A stretch of DNA of 64,000 nt, taken from assembly GCA_946122785.1 (NCBI GenBank), contig CAMGYJ010000010.1:48567134-48631133 (forward strand), written 5' to 3'. The notes beneath the pieces are model-generated. The model was not told the DNA's origin. It saw only the letters and a list, made by a program, of their open reading frames with translations, and searched no databases. The position numbers and the translations under genes are program-made. Below, one piece after another: positions 33,312 to 44,635 of the stretch. This stretch comes from Linum tenue. Taxonomy: Eukaryota > Streptophyta > Magnoliopsida > Malpighiales > Linaceae. How positions within the stretch are numbered: position 1 is the stretch's first letter; every line of letters begins with the position of its first letter.

Positions 33312-36300
33312 ATGGCGAAACTAGCAGCTGTTTTATCCCTCCTACTAACGCTGCAACTATGCTGCTGCGATGCGTCTAACCATTCATATCCTCCTCCTCC
33401 TCGTCCATCACTTATCTCTTCAGAACGTTGTCGTCCTGACGAGAGCACTGCACTGCTGCAGTTCAAGAACTCCTTGGTCAATCACGACGACGACAAAATG
33501 GCAACGTGGAAGGAAGGATCGGAGTGTTGCTCGTGGGAAGGTGTCACTTGCGACCGTTTCAGCAGTCATGTCGTCGGCCTCCACCTTGGTTGTGACCAAG
33601 TCCAACCTTCCTACACCCCTTGTCGGTGGTTTAAGGGGATTCTGCATCCAAACAGCTCCCTCTTCCACTTGCGGCACCTCCGGAGCCTCGATCTGTCCGA
33701 CAATGACTTCAATGGCTCCACCATTCCCTCAACCTTCACCCAGTTGACCAGCCTGGCTCATCTCAACCTCTCTAGATCGAGGTTTTCCGGTAACATCCCG
33801 CTCGGGTTCAGCCAACTCAACAAGCTTGTCACACTTGATCTTTCCTATAATTGGCCATATGTTGACCTAGAAAGAGCACTCTCCTTTCGCGACAACGACG
33901 ATTTCTCCAAGCTGATGCTGAACGCCACGGGATTAAGCGAGCTTTGGCTTTATGGTGTGAATATGTCAAACATCAAGCCCTCCTCCTTCTCCAACTTATC
34001 ACACTCCATGACATTTATCTCCCTTTACCACTCTGGATTAGTAGGGGATTTTCCGGAGAGCGTCTTCCGCCTCCCAAACCTCCAAGGGTTTGTTCTCCTA
34101 GAAAACCCACAGCTCTCCGTTCAATTTCCATTCTCGAATTGGACTGCTGGCCACCTCAAGGTATTAGCTCTCTCCTCAGTCAATTTCTCTCGACAACCGA
34201 TGATCCTCGCTTCAATCGGGGATTTGAAGTCCTTGCACACTTTATTCCTTCAAGACTGTTCATTGTCGGGGTCAGTCCCAGCTTCTATAGGGAACCTCAC
34301 GTCCTTGACTGATTTCGGCCTTTCAGGCAATTCATTATCCGGGAGATTTCCTGATAATATTCTCCCAAACCTAGTTCAGCTGGAATACTTGCTTTTGGGT
34401 GACAACAAATTTTCTGGCGGGTTTCCCGACATTTTCGGTAACCTCTCACACAAACTTACATATCTATACGTTTACAATAACAATTTCACAGGTCCTATTC
34501 CATCTCTCATCTTTAACCTGCCAAAACTTCAAACCTTGGATTGTTCATACAATCAGCTTGTGGGTCCACTTCCAAGTCAACTAGTCAATTATATTGGCTT
34601 GAATAGTATACAGCGGATCGACTTGGGAGGTAACTTCCTCAATGGAACTATCCCATCTTGGATGCTAGCCCTTCCATCCTTGGAGCGGTTGGACCTCAGG
34701 TCTAACTTGTTAACAGGAGAGATCCCTGAGTTCCAATCGAGTTCCTTAGAAGGGATTTTTCTACAACAAAATCAATTGTCTGGTCCTGTACCAAACACAA
34801 TCTTCAACCTTGTGAACGTTTACCAGATCGATCTCGGTGCAAACAGGTTGAGCGGTGTCTTCCATTTGGATAGTATTACAACTCTAGAAAATCTTCGAAG
34901 TCTTAGCCTTTCATATAATAATAATATTTCAATACTATTTGGTAGCACTCCACATAATTCTACCTGGATTTCCCCACTTATATACTTAAACCTATCTTCT
35001 TGTAACATTACCAGAATCCCAAGCTTCTATCTTGACTTCTTTCCCTCTCTCGAGACACTTGATCTCTCTCACAACTTTTTAAACTCCATGACCATCCTAC
35101 CACCTCACATGGAGAGTCTTCAATACCTTGACCTAAGCTACAACATGATTGAAGGCCAACTTTCTATCCCGTGGAGTCCTCAACTTCAATATTTGTTAGT
35201 GGACAATAACAAGTTGACAGGGAGGATGCCACATCACATATGTAATATCACCACCCTTGACGTCATCAACTTGTCTAACAACAGCTTGAGTGGCAGCATA
35301 CCTGAATGCTTGGTCAACCTTACCGATTTGACAGTCTTGCAATTGAGGATGAACAACTTCCACGGTTCAGTTCCATCCATATTTGGCAATATGAGCTCCT
35401 TGGAAAATCTGGACTTGAATGACAACACATTGGGAGGTCCATTGCCGCAAAGCTTAGCAGCGTGCAAGGAGCTTCAAGTATTGGATGTCGGGAACAATGA
35501 ACTTAATGGTGTTTTCCCATTTTGGTTGTCATCTCTTCCCCAACTGAAAGTTCTCATCTTGCACAATAATAGTTTCCATGGCACTATCACGACTGAGAGT
35601 ATGGACAGCTTTCCCATGTTGCGGATATTGGACATCTCCAACAACTACTTCAACGGTCTTCTGCCCGCAAGCTTGTTTCACAAGTTCCGGGCCATGATGA
35701 TGCTGCAAGAGTCCGAGAAAGTTGGAGTAAATTACATTGGATGGTCAAGTAGTGGTGAGTACTACTCTGTTGTTCTGATAGTGAAAGGCCAAGAGATGAT
35801 GATAACAAAAATCCTCACCATCTTCACCACCGTGGATTTGTCGAACAACTATTTCCACGGCAGTATTCCAGACGCAATTGGAGAGCTCAAATCACTCAAG
35901 CACCTCAATCTCTCACACAACAGCCTCAGTGGCCCAATTCCGTCTTCCCTCGTGAACTTGACCGAACTCGAAGCCTTGGATCTCTCCTCCAACCAACTTA
36001 CAGGGGAGATCCCGCCGCAATTCACAAGTCTGACTTCATCTCTTGCAAAATTCAACTTGTCGCAAAATTTACTCCAAGGGCCGATACCTCAAGGCAGTCA
36101 AATCCAGACATTTGATAATACTTCTTACATTGGAAACGAAGGAATGTGCGGGCTTCCGTTGTCCAAGAAGTGCGGAGGCGATGATCATAATGATCATGAG
36201 GATTCTGAACCAGAATCCGAGTCCAATGGCGGAACACTGTTTGATTGGACATTCGCAGGTGCTGGGTATGGATGCGGGCTAGTGATCGGAGTATCGACCG

Positions 36301-36410
36301 CCTACATTATGTTCATAATCAGGAAGCCACGGTGGCTGGTGGAGATGATAGATAACTGGATTCGGCGGCAACACCAGGCTAGACGGTGGAGGCCGGCGAT
36401 AAGATTTTAA
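33312..36410 (+). CDS. LRR receptor-like protein 2 (Ve1/RLP-type), 1032 aa
   Basis: An intronless paralogue of the genes at 16933 and 46199 with the same architecture: signal peptide (MAKLAAVLSLLLTLQLCCC), N-cap with WEGVTCD, extracellular LRRs, island region (VNYIGWSSSGEYYSV), C-cap GLCGLPLS-type (here GMCGLPLSKKCG), acidic spacer, TM (YGCGLVIGVSTAYIMFII), basic 29-residue tail and no kinase. Compared with copy 1 it has a shorter N-cap loop (NHDDDKMATW) and lacks the SSVQL repeat near residue 265. Most differences fall at exposed positions of the LRR beta strands, such as LSELWLYGVNM here against LSKLRLHGVNM. It appears intact. The expected role is an extracellular ligand receptor working with an adaptor kinase. 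Confidence 0.95.
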   Translation: MAKLAAVLSLLLTLQLCCCDASNHSYPPPPRPSLISSERCRPDESTALLQFKNSLVNHDDDKMATWKEGSECCSWEGVTCDRFSSHVVGLHLGCDQVQPSYTPCRWFKGILHPNSSLFHLRHLRSLDLSDNDFNGSTIPSTFTQLTSLAHLNLSRSRFSGNIPLGFSQLNKLVTLDLSYNWPYVDLERALSFRDNDDFSKLMLNATGLSELWLYGVNMSNIKPSSFSNLSHSMTFISLYHSGLVGDFPESVFRLPNLQGFVLLENPQLSVQFPFSNWTAGHLKVLALSSVNFSRQPMILASIGDLKSLHTLFLQDCSLSGSVPASIGNLTSLTDFGLSGNSLSGRFPDNILPNLVQLEYLLLGDNKFSGGFPDIFGNLSHKLTYLYVYNNNFTGPIPSLIFNLPKLQTLDCSYNQLVGPLPSQLVNYIGLNSIQRIDLGGNFLNGTIPSWMLALPSLERLDLRSNLLTGEIPEFQSSSLEGIFLQQNQLSGPVPNTIFNLVNVYQIDLGANRLSGVFHLDSITTLENLRSLSLSYNNNISILFGSTPHNSTWISPLIYLNLSSCNITRIPSFYLDFFPSLETLDLSHNFLNSMTILPPHMESLQYLDLSYNMIEGQLSIPWSPQLQYLLVDNNKLTGRMPHHICNITTLDVINLSNNSLSGSIPECLVNLTDLTVLQLRMNNFHGSVPSIFGNMSSLENLDLNDNTLGGPLPQSLAACKELQVLDVGNNELNGVFPFWLSSLPQLKVLILHNNSFHGTITTESMDSFPMLRILDISNNYFNGLLPASLFHKFRAMMMLQESEKVGVNYIGWSSSGEYYSVVLIVKGQEMMITKILTIFTTVDLSNNYFHGSIPDAIGELKSLKHLNLSHNSLSGPIPSSLVNLTELEALDLSSNQLTGEIPPQFTSLTSSLAKFNLSQNLLQGPIPQGSQIQTFDNTSYIGNEGMCGLPLSKKCGGDDHNDHEDSEPESESNGGTLFDWTFAGAGYGCGLVIGVSTAYIMFIIRKPRWLVEMIDNWIRRQHQARRWRPAIRF

Positions 36411-36536
36411 GACTGCTGAATACTGATCAAGGAAGTGCAAGTCGGCGTTGCTTTCCATGTTCTCTGTTTCGTCATGTGTATGTGTAATATCGGTAGCTTA
36501 CCTGTACCTTCATAGTGTTGCTCCTTTCATGTATAA

Positions 36537-36570
36537 CTAGAATCAATACCCGCGGCTACGCCGCAGGGAG
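36537..36570 (-). mobile_element. Helitron 3' terminus inserted in the 3' flank of LRR gene 2
   Basis: Read on the minus strand, a hairpin (CTGCGGCGTAGCCGCGG) is followed by a spacer and CTAG, then host T. The host sequence TGTATAA|TTCTTG is uninterrupted after the first LRR gene (20171-20180), and here it is broken exactly between A and T. This is the Helitron insertion rule. The 5' TC end, expected at a higher coordinate, was not found, so the length is unknown. Confidence 0.8.
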
Positions 36571-39500
36571 TATTTGGTTATAGGGCAGAAAATTTGGTTA
36601 TGGCAAGCTAACCGAAGTCTGATTCGAATTTTACGATTAATAGTCAATCAAGAACAATAAAATGAAGGAATAGAATAGTTGCAGATTTAGTTGTAGATAA
36701 TCTTTGGTGTTTGATGTAACTGCACACCAAACTGCAATACAAAATCTCCAAATAATCGCAAAATTAAACTACCCGAAAGCCAAATGGCCTACCCCATTAG
36801 GTAACCTAAACCAAAAAGAATGACAAATAGGTTAATTGATTGAACGCAGTTAACCGCAACATAACCAAAATCATAATATTCAGTTCTCAAGTAACTGCAA
36901 CAACTACAATTGCTAAAATGACAGCAATTCGATTTTTGATAACCAACCAATTTGGTTTGATTAACATAAAATGAACCGAGTTTCAGTCCTATTTGGTTAA
37001 TGTATAGACATGTCTAGTATCAATCCAATTCGACCCGCGCATCACCTGAAACACATAGATTTATGTGTCATATAATTCGATTTGGGTAGTGCATCACTTG
37101 ACCTGAGGCATATGACTTGCATGGTTGAGAGGGTTCAAAACTAACTCACCCCGATTCATGTAGACCCCTAATCATAGTTCATTTTATTGGTCTCCTTTCC
37201 TTAAAACTAACAAACGGAAAGAAAAACAATGAAGTACACAATAGATGTCAAACAACATAAAACAAATTAAAAATTGATAAAAAGCTTATTCTACATTTAC
37301 ATGAGATAAGTGTAAGAAACTATTATCATGCTTTATTAGAACCTTGGTAGGTCCGAACAAATTGGGATTAAAAAAATTTATATTTTCTTGTTATCTAGTT
37401 GGCCTTTCTCGCTAAATGGAGAGTGAAGCAGTTGTTGATATCTCATATGTCTTTCGACATCTATTATATTATTAACCATTTTTGTAGTCCGTGATGATTT
37501 CCAACAATACTTAGCTACCATTCATTGGTAAAATGGGGGAATGAACATATATTGAGTGAACAATGCATAAATAGGAAAGCTACGCCTAACCATCATGACT
37601 CATATAATAAAAACTCTTGGAGAAAACATGTAAAATTTCAAAAAAAAAAAAATCATTGAATAATAACATTCAACTTGTTGTGAGTGAGGAAGAGAGTTAG
37701 AAGGTTATCGATCGAGCACAACTTTGACTTGGATCATGAAACATACAATGAATTAACTACTACATAGAGCGATTGCATATCCATATGATAAGCGAATTCA
37801 ACAGTAAAAGTGAACGCATACATATGATTATTATTCATAAGCCTAACATGTACAACACCTCACCTCTAACTCACTAACAAAAAAAAAATTCATTGTCCAT
37901 ACAACTTAAGACACCACTAATCGTTGTCTCTTGCAAGTCTAATATATTAAGAAAAAATAAGAACATTCATGATATAATTTGTTGGATCCAAGTTTTATCA
38001 ACCAGTTAATTCGTTGGATACACAAATCCGATCAAGTAAAGATGGAAGCAAAATGATAGAATTGTAGCAATCACTTATATATGTAGCAAAACTTAACAAT
38101 TGAACAGAGGAACAAATTGACCAAATCAAAAGCAATATAAAGCACTAAGTTTCATTACCAACAACCACCAATAAGACCACGTTGTAAATCAGAAAAAGAA
38201 AGTAAGATGTGCACAGTGAGCAACATATATTAGCATATGAATTTTCCTCATTATTAAATTTATTCAGGTTTCATTTTCTTGAAATCAAATTGAACCGTTT
38301 AAGCCTCTTAATAGTTCATTTTTAAGGATATTACTTGTTCAAATTTTGCGGTTTTTATTTTCGATTTGATTTAGTTACTGAAATCAATCTTCCATCATAG
38401 TCATACATATAACAACTTTGATCAAATAATAAAGACCTTTTCTTTTAATATATTTGAGTGTATGTGAGGGATGGGGTAAGATGACAAACCCTTTCATCCT
38501 CGCTAAAGTTCAGGTAATTCCTCACTACATTTTCACAAACCTAAAGAACTTGAAAATATCATTTGTCTGTGGTATCCTATTCATGATTTTCAATGGCTTA
38601 ACCCAATCACACAAAGAGTTTTCCTGAGAGTAGTTGACACCTGACCTAATTTGTAATAAAAAGAAAATGAATTCATCATCAAGCCCTTTCATCCTCGCTA
38701 AAGTTCAGTTAATTCTTTACTACATTTTCACAAACGTAAAGAACTTGAATATATCCTTTGTCTGTGGTATCCTAAACGTGATTTTCAATGGCTTAACCCA
38801 ACCACACAAAGAGTTTTCCTGCGCGTAGTTGACACCTGACCTAATTTGTAATAAAAAGAAAATGAATTCATCATCAATGTTTACTTCCCTCATAGCAATA
38901 ATGAAAAAATCAATTAATTAAGATTTTGGATAATCTGAAGACCAAAATGAAAGATGGCAAAGTGTGCCATACATAGGACTATCCGTTCGGATTCAATTTC
39001 TTGAATTTCAACTAAACGAACAGATAAGGTGCTCCTATCGTTTTTTGGTTTCGGTCTCAAACTTTTTTTGCTTAGCGTTTTTTGTTTGGTCAAAACTGAA
39101 AAACTGAAAACAATAAAAATAAAATAAAAACCAATACACAAACACTCAATATTCAATTAAGCATTGTGTTTCATTTTCTTGAAATCAAATTGAACCGCTT
39201 AAGCCTCTGGTTTCAAGGAAATTATTTTACTCGATTTTATTTTCGACTCGATTCGGCTAAACAAAGCAATCTTCCCCTTTGTTATACATACAATATCTTT
39301 GACCATATGGTAATTTTTTTTAAATATATTTGAGTGTGTGAGGGATGGGGTAAGATGGCAAGTTCTTTCATCCTCACTAAAAGACAAAAATTGAAATAGT
39401 AACTTTGGCAAAAAAGTGTACCTAGCTTTTATGTAGTAACTTTGGCAAAAAAGTGTACCTAGTATAAGATAAAACTAGTTAATTCGTTGGATACACAAAT

Positions 39501-39624
39501 CCGATCAAGTAAAGATGGAAGCAAAATGATAGAATTGTAGCAATCACTTATATATGTAGCAAAACTTAACAATTGAACAGAGGAACAAATTGACCAAATC
39601 CAAAGCAATATAAAGCACTAAGTT
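36571..39624. other. AT-rich DNA with internal duplications, possibly Helitron body
   Basis: No gene found. Two segments are repeated within it: a ~194-bp tandem duplication (about 38489-38682 and 38683-38877), and a scrambled pair in which 38010-38150 matches 39478-39624 and 38270-38500 matches 39170-39380. A 37-bp unit with AACTTTGGCAAAAAAGTGTA is doubled at about 39400-39460. Such shuffled copies suit rolling-circle or nested transposon sequence. The stretch may belong to the Helitron that ends at 36537. Confidence 0.55.
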
Positions 39625-39653
39625 GGGCAGGAAAGGAAGAATGTGATTCTATT

Positions 39654-42600
39654 GTGATGAATGCTTGGGCATCGGAAGGCTCTCATGAGCAACGAGTTAA
39701 GAGATGTAAAGATGATCTCATGGAGTGGGCAAAAGGAATGATCCAAGCGCAACATCAAAGAGAAAAGGACATTCGTCTCCGACTAGAGTCACTCTCCAAT
39801 TTGTTTCGATCAGAGGAAGTACTAATTGAGGAGAAAGGGTTGCTTGAGGAATTGGATCACTTATGGAGAGATGAAGAGAGAATGTGGCGACAACGATCTC
39901 GCATTCAGTGGTTGGCGGAAGGAGACCGTAACACCAAGTTCTTTCACAACTCTACGGTTTTTAGACGCCATTCCAACCGAATTACGGGATTGAAGGACCA
40001 AAATGGAGCATGGATTAAACAACCCTCACTTCTCTCTCACCATATTAGAGATTTCTTTCAAGACCTATTCACGACGAAGGATTCGGGGTTCAACAACAAC
40101 CTCCTTCATGACTTTCCTAGGCTGGTCTCTCATGGAATGAATGATACTTTGAGCGCCCCAGTTACGAGAGAGGAAATCAGGAAGGCTGTCTTTTCTTTGG
40201 GGGCGCACAAATCGCCGGGGCCCGATGGCTTCAATGGATTTTTCTTCAGAAGATATTGGGATCTTGTTGGAGAAGAGCTTTGTAGGTAGGGATGGCAATC
40301 AAACCCATGCCCACGGGTATCCGACCGCCCCCGACCCAGTCAACGCGGGGAATCCCCGCTTTGACTGGGTATGGGGCGGGTATGGGTAAAACCCGCAAAA
40401 TGTTTGATGGGTATGGGGCGGGTATGGTTTTAGCCTCCCCCGCCCCATACCCATACCCATACCCGCCCCACCAAGAATATTTGTTTACATATAAAAAATA
40501 CATGGATGAAATATCAATGATAGTAAGGGTAAATAAAAAAAAATAGTAGAAATGCAATTGAGTGGTCTCCCAAATCAAAACCTAATTCATTTTCTTCGGC
40601 TTTCTCTTCACTCTTTCACTTTTCCCTCGTGTTAGCAAGATTATATTAGTTCATTATTGCTTAGTATATGTATTAGAGTCAGATAAATAATGATTTGGAT
40701 TACATTGTAGTACTCTATTTTATGGATTAAGGGAAATTTTAGGATAAAATGCTTTGAACCATATTAAGAATTATTGTCACTTTCTCGACTTCATGATATA
40801 ATAGGTGCCTTTAATGTTATAATTGAAAATTTACATGTAAAATTTTATGTATTATAATGTTGGATGTACGGGGCGGGTATTACCCATGGGTACCCGAAAC
40901 CCACGGGTATTACCCATGGGTACCCGAAACCCACGGGTATGGGGATGGGTTTGCAAAATCTTCCCCCGCATGGGTATGGGGCGGGTATGGGTTTGAATAT
41001 TTGAAAGCGGGGATGGGGATGGTTTAGGCAAACCCGCCCCAAACCCGCCCCATTGCCATCCCTATTTGTAGGGAGATTCTCTCTTTCTTCAGTACATCGT
41101 CTCTTCCGGCTGGATGGAATGACACTCATATTGCTCTTATACCGAAAATCCCATCCCCGGAGAGGATTTCTCAGTTTCGCCCTATTAGTTGCTGCAATTT
41201 CAAGTAAAAGGTGATTTCAAAAATCATGTCAAGTAAGCTCAAGGACATGATGCCTGACCTTGTTTCTGAAATGCAAGCGGCTTTCACAGGAGGACGCATG
41301 ATCCAAGACAACATCATCATCGTCCATGAAGTCCTTCATCAGTTCAAGAAAAGGAAGAAAGGACCTAGGTTCGACATGATGCTCAAGATGGATATGAGGA
41401 AGGCTTATGATCTTGTGGACTGGGACTGCTTGGACGCTCTTCTCGATGCCTATGGTTTCAATTCTACCTGGTGCAGTTGGGTAAAGGAGTGTGTTCGAAC
41501 AGTTCGCTTCTCCATTCTGCTTAATGGGGGTCCAACTGAGTTCTTCACCCCGTCCAGAGGCATCCGACAAGGCGACCCTCTTTCCCCTTTCCTCTTTATC
41601 TTGTTATCTAATGCCCTTTCTTTCCTGATTGATCGAGGTATTTCACAGGGAAACATTAAAGGTCTCAAGCTCAAGACTGGTTGTCCTCTTCTATCCCATT
41701 GCCTCTTTGCTGACGATACAGTCATCTTTGGACGAGCATCTTTAGAAGAGGCAGGGGCTATCATGAATATCATCAATGGATATGGATACATTACGGGGCA
41801 AGAAGTCAACATGGAAAAATCTTCTGTCTTCTTCAGTAAAAACACCCCGGATTCCTTACGACAACAGATCACCTCCACTTTCGGATTCCCAATGTCCATC
41901 AACCATGATAAGTACTTGGGAGTTCCCACTGAATGGGGTCGTTCAAAGAAGGAGACTTTTGCCTTTCTAATTGAAAGAATGGAAAAGAAAGGAGAGTCAT
42001 GGAAAAGTATCATGCTTTCTCATGGTGGAAAAGAAACGCTGCTTAAAGCTGTTATTCAAGCGATTCCAACCTTCATTATGAGTGTTTTTCTCCTTCCGGC
42101 AACTTTAACAAAGAAGATGGACTCCCTTCTCCGAAATTTCTTTTGGTCCGGGTCAATGAAGAAACGCTCCATTCCATGGAAAAAAGGGGAAGTGCTCAAT
42201 AGCTCTAAATTTGAAGGCGGGCTTGGTTTCCGAAATTTTCACATGTTTAACCTCGCTTTGATTGCTAAACAGGGATGGAGGTTAATGAATGAACCGGAAG
42301 CGTTATGGGCACGACTTCTTCGTGGAATCTACTTTCCAGGAGGGGACTTTCGGATGGCACGTAAAGGGAGCTCTCCATCATGGATATGGGCGGGCCTATG
42401 TGAATCTCGACGAGCTTTGGACATTGGGACAATTCGAGTTATCGGTTCTGGAAAGGATACATGGTTTCATTGTGACCCTTGGCTCCCTTCCCTTGAGGGT
42501 CACAGGATTGGAACCCCTTCTGTTCCACGGTCAAAGGTTTGTGATTGGATGAATGATGACACAAGAGAATGGAATTGGAATCTTGTCCGTAACCACTGTT

Positions 42601-43718
42601 CTCTTGCTGAAACGAATGCGGTTTCACGCATCAAGATTGGACCAGCTGATTCTTGTAATAAATGGGTATGGAAGTTCACATCTAATGGTGCTTTCTCGGT
42701 CAAGTCCGCATACCATGGACTTAGAGAACAGCATAGGCAGAATTCATCCCCAATTATCCAAGACCTTAACTTTCCATCGATGGACGATTGTTGGAAATGG
42801 TTGTGGGCTTTGGAGCTTCCTCCAAAGATACGCTTTTTCTTTTGGAGATGTCTCCAAAATGCAATTGCTACAAAAGTCAATCTTCATCACCGTCATTGTG
42901 CCCCTAACCCCAAATGCCAGCTTTGTGACGCGGAAAGGGAGACTCTGATCCACTGCCTATTCCTTTGCCCTCATGCAAAGGAGACTTGGTCAAAAGTGTG
43001 GCCTTCTTTCATCCCTCCGATCAATTTCAGCCACTGGTTCTTTTCATTGAGGGACACCCCGAATGTTGACTCTCTTCGTCAAAAGGCTTTTTGCCTTTGG
43101 AATATCTGGAAAGCTCGTAACGACTTCATCTTTCGAAGCATCGCTTTGTCCCCCACGATGACCTCAATCCTAGCATATCGTGATGCTACTGAACCTGTTT
43201 ATGGAGGATCCACCTCACCACCTACTAATATGCCTAGGGACAATCTTTTGCAATCTTCTCCACCGCCGAGTAATCCCATCAAGAGGATTCACTGTGATGG
43301 ATCATTTGATAATGATTCACATGAGGCGGCTATTGTGATAGTTATTACTAATGCTCATGGACAGATTTGCGATGGACGGGCAGGTAGGGTCATTTGTTCA
43401 TCCCCGATTGAGGCTGAGGCTCATGCTATCTTGGAAGCATGCTCTTTGGCAAAACTTGACAGCTCCTCGACGATTATCTTTTCGGACTGTAAATCTCTTG
43501 TCGATGCCCTGAGTGGTGAGCCTTCATCATGGCCATGGCGATGTTTTGCTCATCTCTCATCCATCGTTCATATCCTTAGAGAGGCTAATTGGATCAGCAT
43601 CAAGTTTGTCAATCGCCAACACAACAAGAACGCGGATTGGGTTGCCCGTAATGCTCGTCTTAATACTCTCCCACCCAATTGGACCACGGTCCTTAGCATT
43701 GTATCTCCCTTGTTGTAA
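39654..43718 (+). pseudogene. LINE ORF2 (RT, zf-RVT, RNase H), broken
   Basis: The coding part is 39654-40286 plus 41073-43718. It contains the linker IQWLAEGDRNTKFFH, RT entry KSPGPDGFNG, RKAYDLVDWDCL, a GIRQGDPLSPFLF block, catalytic LFADDTVIFG, then W-rich zf-RVT (FFWRCLQNAIATK, CQLCDAERETLIHC) and RNase H (IHCDGSFDNDSHEA, FSDCKSLVDAL). Two breaks are visible: the hAT insertion at TTTGTAGG and one nonsense codon TAA at 41205-41207, in the RT just after the PISCCNFK segment. Everything else stays open for well over 1000 codons, so inactivation is recent. The 5' endonuclease domain is lost. Confidence 0.92.
40287..41064. mobile_element. hAT-type MITE inside the LINE
   Basis: Termini TAGGGATGGCAAT and ATTGCCATCCCTA are perfect inverted repeats of 13 bp. 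TTTGTAGG is duplicated on both sides (40279-40286 and 41065-41072). It is 778 bp, with subterminal CGGGTATGGG / CCCATACCCG repeats on both sides and an AT-rich centre. No transposase is present. The termini resemble those of the element at 31267 (TAGGGxTGG). Confidence 0.93.
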
Positions 43719-43784
43719 CCACTCACCCTTTCGGGCTTGAATCAATGAAATTGCTATTCAAAAAAAAAAAACAACTTATTTGGG

Positions 43785-43910
43785 GGAAACTACTAATTAA
43801 CTAAACACTGATCAATAAAGTATTGTTAGCTCTTATCCACTTCTGGATTAAATTCTTCATATTGTATTATTATTAGTTTATGTTATATAATCTAACTTAT
43901 GAGGACTTTA
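43785..43910 (+). repeat. Duplicated block B, copy 3, fragment
   Basis: 126 bp matching 15895-16020 apparently without change. It starts directly after the LINE tail and 13 bp of unique sequence, and ends where CACTA-like sequence begins. It shows that the third LRR gene's upstream region has the same origin as the other two. Confidence 0.9.
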
Positions 43911-44635
43911 CTACAAGAAAAATTGGTTCCAGCAACCAACCATTTTCTTAGCGACCATAAGAAAATGGTTGCTGATAACTTGGTTTTTGGCTACCATTCA
44001 CAAAATGGTTGGTGATGTCCAACTTTTGAGCAACCATTATAAAATGGTTGCAATAAGATAGAACTTCTGCGACCATTTGTGAAATGGTTGCTAATACCTA
44101 ACTCTTCAACAACCATTTGGTAAATAGTTGTCAAAAAATTAATACTTTAGCAACCATTATCAAAATGTTTGATGATACTTGATGTTTGAGCTACCATTAT
44201 TTAAATGGTTGCCGATTGAACAAAGTTTGAGCAACGACTTGTAAAATGGTTGTCGAAAAGTCACTACTTGAGCAACCATTATTTAAATAGTTGTTGGTAC
44301 CTGTTGTTTGAGGAACACCTTGTAAAATGGTTGTCGAAAAGTCATTACTTGAGCAACCATTATCTAAATAGTTGTCAGTACCTGTGTTTGAGCAACTATT
44401 ACTTAAATGGTTGCCGATTGAGCAAAGTTTGATCAACTATTTAAAGGATGGTTGCTGAAATAACAATGCTTCAGCAACCATTATCAAAATAGTTGCTAGT
44501 ATTTGATGTTTGAGCAACTATTACAGAAATGGTTGCCGATTGAGCAAAGTTTGAGCAACGATTTGAAAGATGGTTGCCGAAAAGTAAATACTTCATCAAC
44601 CATTGTCAAAATAGTTGGGATACTCAATGATACTA
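43909..44635. mobile_element. CACTA-type terminal and subterminal repeats
   Basis: The block B fragment breaks off into TACTACAAGAAAAAT, one base from the CACTACAAGAAAA terminus of plant CACTA transposons. Then follow about ten diverged copies of a palindrome-like unit (GCAACCATTATxAAAATGGTTGC) every ~55-60 bp until about 44630. Arrays of this kind are transposase-binding subterminal repeats in CACTA elements. The opposite terminus is not visible in the window, so this is an end fragment or a rearranged copy. Confidence 0.8.

Larger units (their letters stand above)
39625..43771 (+). mobile_element. 5'-truncated L1-type LINE with poly(A) tail
   Basis: The element starts abruptly at 39625, where the flanking repeat (shared with 38150) stops, and ends in a 12-A tail at 43760-43771. 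The endonuclease part and 5' UTR are missing. RT, zinc-knuckle and RNase H domains are present. A hAT element (40287-41064) is inserted in it. No convincing target duplication was found. Confidence 0.88.

Noticed and set aside
39601..43790. Target-site duplication of the LINE
   Set aside because: The sequences before 39625 and after 43771 share no convincing direct repeat, so no TSD is claimed.
44000..44630. CRISPR-like array of regularly spaced repeats
   Set aside because: The window is plant nuclear DNA; the units are diverged and palindromic, and adjoin a CACTA terminus, so they are subterminal transposon repeats.
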